Shown here in pieces: positions 6,320 to 6,861 of a stretch of 6,861 nt of DNA (positions within the stretch are counted from its first letter, which is position 1; every line of letters starts with the position of its first letter). A program made the translations under genes and the position numbers. The notes beneath the pieces were generated by a model that made no database searches, was not told the origin of the DNA, and worked only from the letters and a program-made list of their open reading frames with translations. Location: the NCBI GenBank assembly GCA_002392265.1, contig DGGP01000023.1, forward strand, positions 1 through 6,861, given 5' to 3'. The DNA is from Firmicutes bacterium UBA3871. GTDB lineage: Bacteria; Bacillota; Clostridia; Peptostreptococcales; Anaerovoracaceae.

Positions 6320-6353
6320 AGGCACATATACCTGTTTTACTGTATATGTGCCT
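6320..6353 (-). promoter_or_regulatory. Perfect 12-bp hairpin in the khpA-rimM gap
   Basis: AGGCACATATAC at 6320-6331 and its exact complement at 6342-6353 flank a 10-base loop in the only sizeable gap of the operon (6284-6375). In the minus-strand transcript the stem is followed by TTTGTCTT, a poor U tract, so it could be a leaky terminator/attenuator, an RNase III site or an mRNA-stabilising structure. It ends about 25 bases before the rimM ribosome binding site and does not cover it. It is directly visible as a structure; its function is inferred. Confidence 0.6.
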
Positions 6354-6375
6354 GTCATTTTCATAGCGAAATTAT

Positions 6376-6606
6376 TTACTGAACGATTTCTACTACTACC
6401 TTTTTGTTTGCTTTGGTTGCAGCGGCCTTTACTACAGTGCGAAGCGCCTTGGCGATTCTGCCTTGCTTGCCGATGACTTTACCCATGTCTTCATGTGCAA
6501 CCTTTAGCTCGATAACAACCGTGCCTTTTTCTGTCTTTTCTGTTACAGCAACAGCATCCGGATTGTCAACAAGTGATTTTGCAATCGCTTCAACCAGTTT
6601 TGTCAT
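6376..6606 (-). CDS. khpA: KH-domain RNA-binding protein KhpA (YlqC)
   Basis: This 76-residue, single KH-domain protein acts, in relatives, as an RNA chaperone partner of KhpB/EloR and affects cell elongation and division in streptococci. The RNA-binding GxxG loop is Gly46-Lys-Gln-Gly49 inside DMGKVIGKQGRIAKALRTVV (40-59), followed by the expected helix and final strand KKVVVEIV (68-75). The length is typical for the family. GGTGGA lies about six bases before the ATG, and rpsP ends 17 bases upstream. The rpsP-khpA-rimM-trmD order is the classic Firmicutes arrangement, which supports a ribosome or RNA-related role here. Confidence 0.95.
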   Translation of the reverse strand: MTKLVEAIAKSLVDNPDAVAVTEKTEKGTVVIELKVAHEDMGKVIGKQGRIAKALRTVVKAAATKANKKVVVEIVQ

Positions 6607-6623
6607 CAGTTTCCACCGCTTTC

Positions 6624-6861
6624 TTACTCAATAATGCCGGCCTTCTTGAACAGACCCTTTACAGTTTCTGTTGGCTGTGCGCCAGTTGAAAGCCACTTGT
6701 TAGCCTTTTCCTTGTCAATTTCGATTACCTTTGGATCCTTCATTGGATCATAGATTCCGATTTCTTCGATAAATCTGCCGTTTCTAGGTGATCTTGCATC
6801 TGCAACAACAACTCTGTAGAAAGGCTTTTTGTGAGCTCCCATTCTCTTTAATCTGATCTTT
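6624..6861 (-). CDS. rpsP: 30S ribosomal protein bS16 (5' end cut by window)
   Basis: This is the small-subunit protein bS16, which binds 16S rRNA early in 30S assembly. The visible part reads [20 protein letters not shown] and onward to the stop at 6624-6626, with [18 protein letters not shown] and the [16 protein letters not shown] block conserved. The internal Met at 6842 is not the true start: in-frame codons to the window edge encode the family N-terminus KIRLKR, so only about two or three codons are missing, and the full protein would be about 80-81 residues. As first gene of the block its promoter should lie just outside the window. khpA follows 17 bases later. Confidence 0.97.
   Translation of the reverse strand, partial: KIRLKRMGAHKKPFYRVVVADARSPRNGRFIEEIGIYDPMKDPKVIEIDKEKANKWLSTGAQPTETVKGLFKKAGIIE

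Noticed and set aside
6284..6364. A 27-residue N-terminal extension of RimM, or a leader peptide starting at 6364
   Set aside because: There is no ribosome binding site before 6364, the extension is unlike RimM proteins and is encoded by the hairpin, and 6283 has a good site.
6284..6375. A riboswitch or ribosomal-protein autoregulatory leader in the khpA-rimM gap
   Set aside because: The gap holds one simple hairpin and no conserved riboswitch core that I can recognise.

Overview
This window looks like a chromosomal housekeeping block from a low-to-mid GC Firmicute, most likely a member of the class Clostridia. An Eubacteriales family such as Anaerovoracaceae (Mogibacterium-like) is my low-confidence guess. 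The evidence is the Firmicutes gene set (SepF, DivIVA, KhpA/YlqC, YggS/YlmE), strong AGGAGG-type ribosome binding sites, and Clostridia-like protein sequences. No mobile-element gene, CRISPR array, tRNA, rRNA or clear exotic system is present.

Every gene lies on the minus strand, so transcription runs from right to left. From 6861 down to 4930 is the ribosome and tRNA maturation block: rpsP (bS16, cut by the window edge), khpA, rimM and trmD. From 4943 to 3975, overlapping trmD, is an anchored HlyD-like adaptor. From 3958 to 687 is the tail of the division cluster: yggS, sepF, divIVA, lspA and an RluD-type pseudouridine synthase. From 690 to 103, overlapping rluD by ATGA, is a flavin reductase-family protein. 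The last 102 bases hold a strong intrinsic terminator built from a repeated palindromic element (two exact 30-bp copies plus a diverged third).

Gaps between genes are -14 to 17 bases, except for a 92-base gap between khpA and rimM that contains a perfect 12-bp hairpin. The block therefore reads as one long operon, or two operons fused, ending at the terminator at 62-98. No promoter is visible inside; the main one should lie upstream of rpsP, outside the window. The ribosome genes supply bS16, a small RNA chaperone, a 30S assembly factor and the m1G37 tRNA methyltransferase, and RluD modifies 23S rRNA. SepF and DivIVA act at the septum and pole, LspA processes lipoproteins, and YggS controls pyridoxal phosphate balance.

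The points most worth a second look are: the joining of the rpsP-trmD and yggS-rluD clusters without rplS, ylmG, ylmH or ileS; a Glu at the position of the TrmD catalytic Asp; the khpA-rimM hairpin; and the REP-like repeat that forms the operon terminator and shares a 9-mer with that hairpin.
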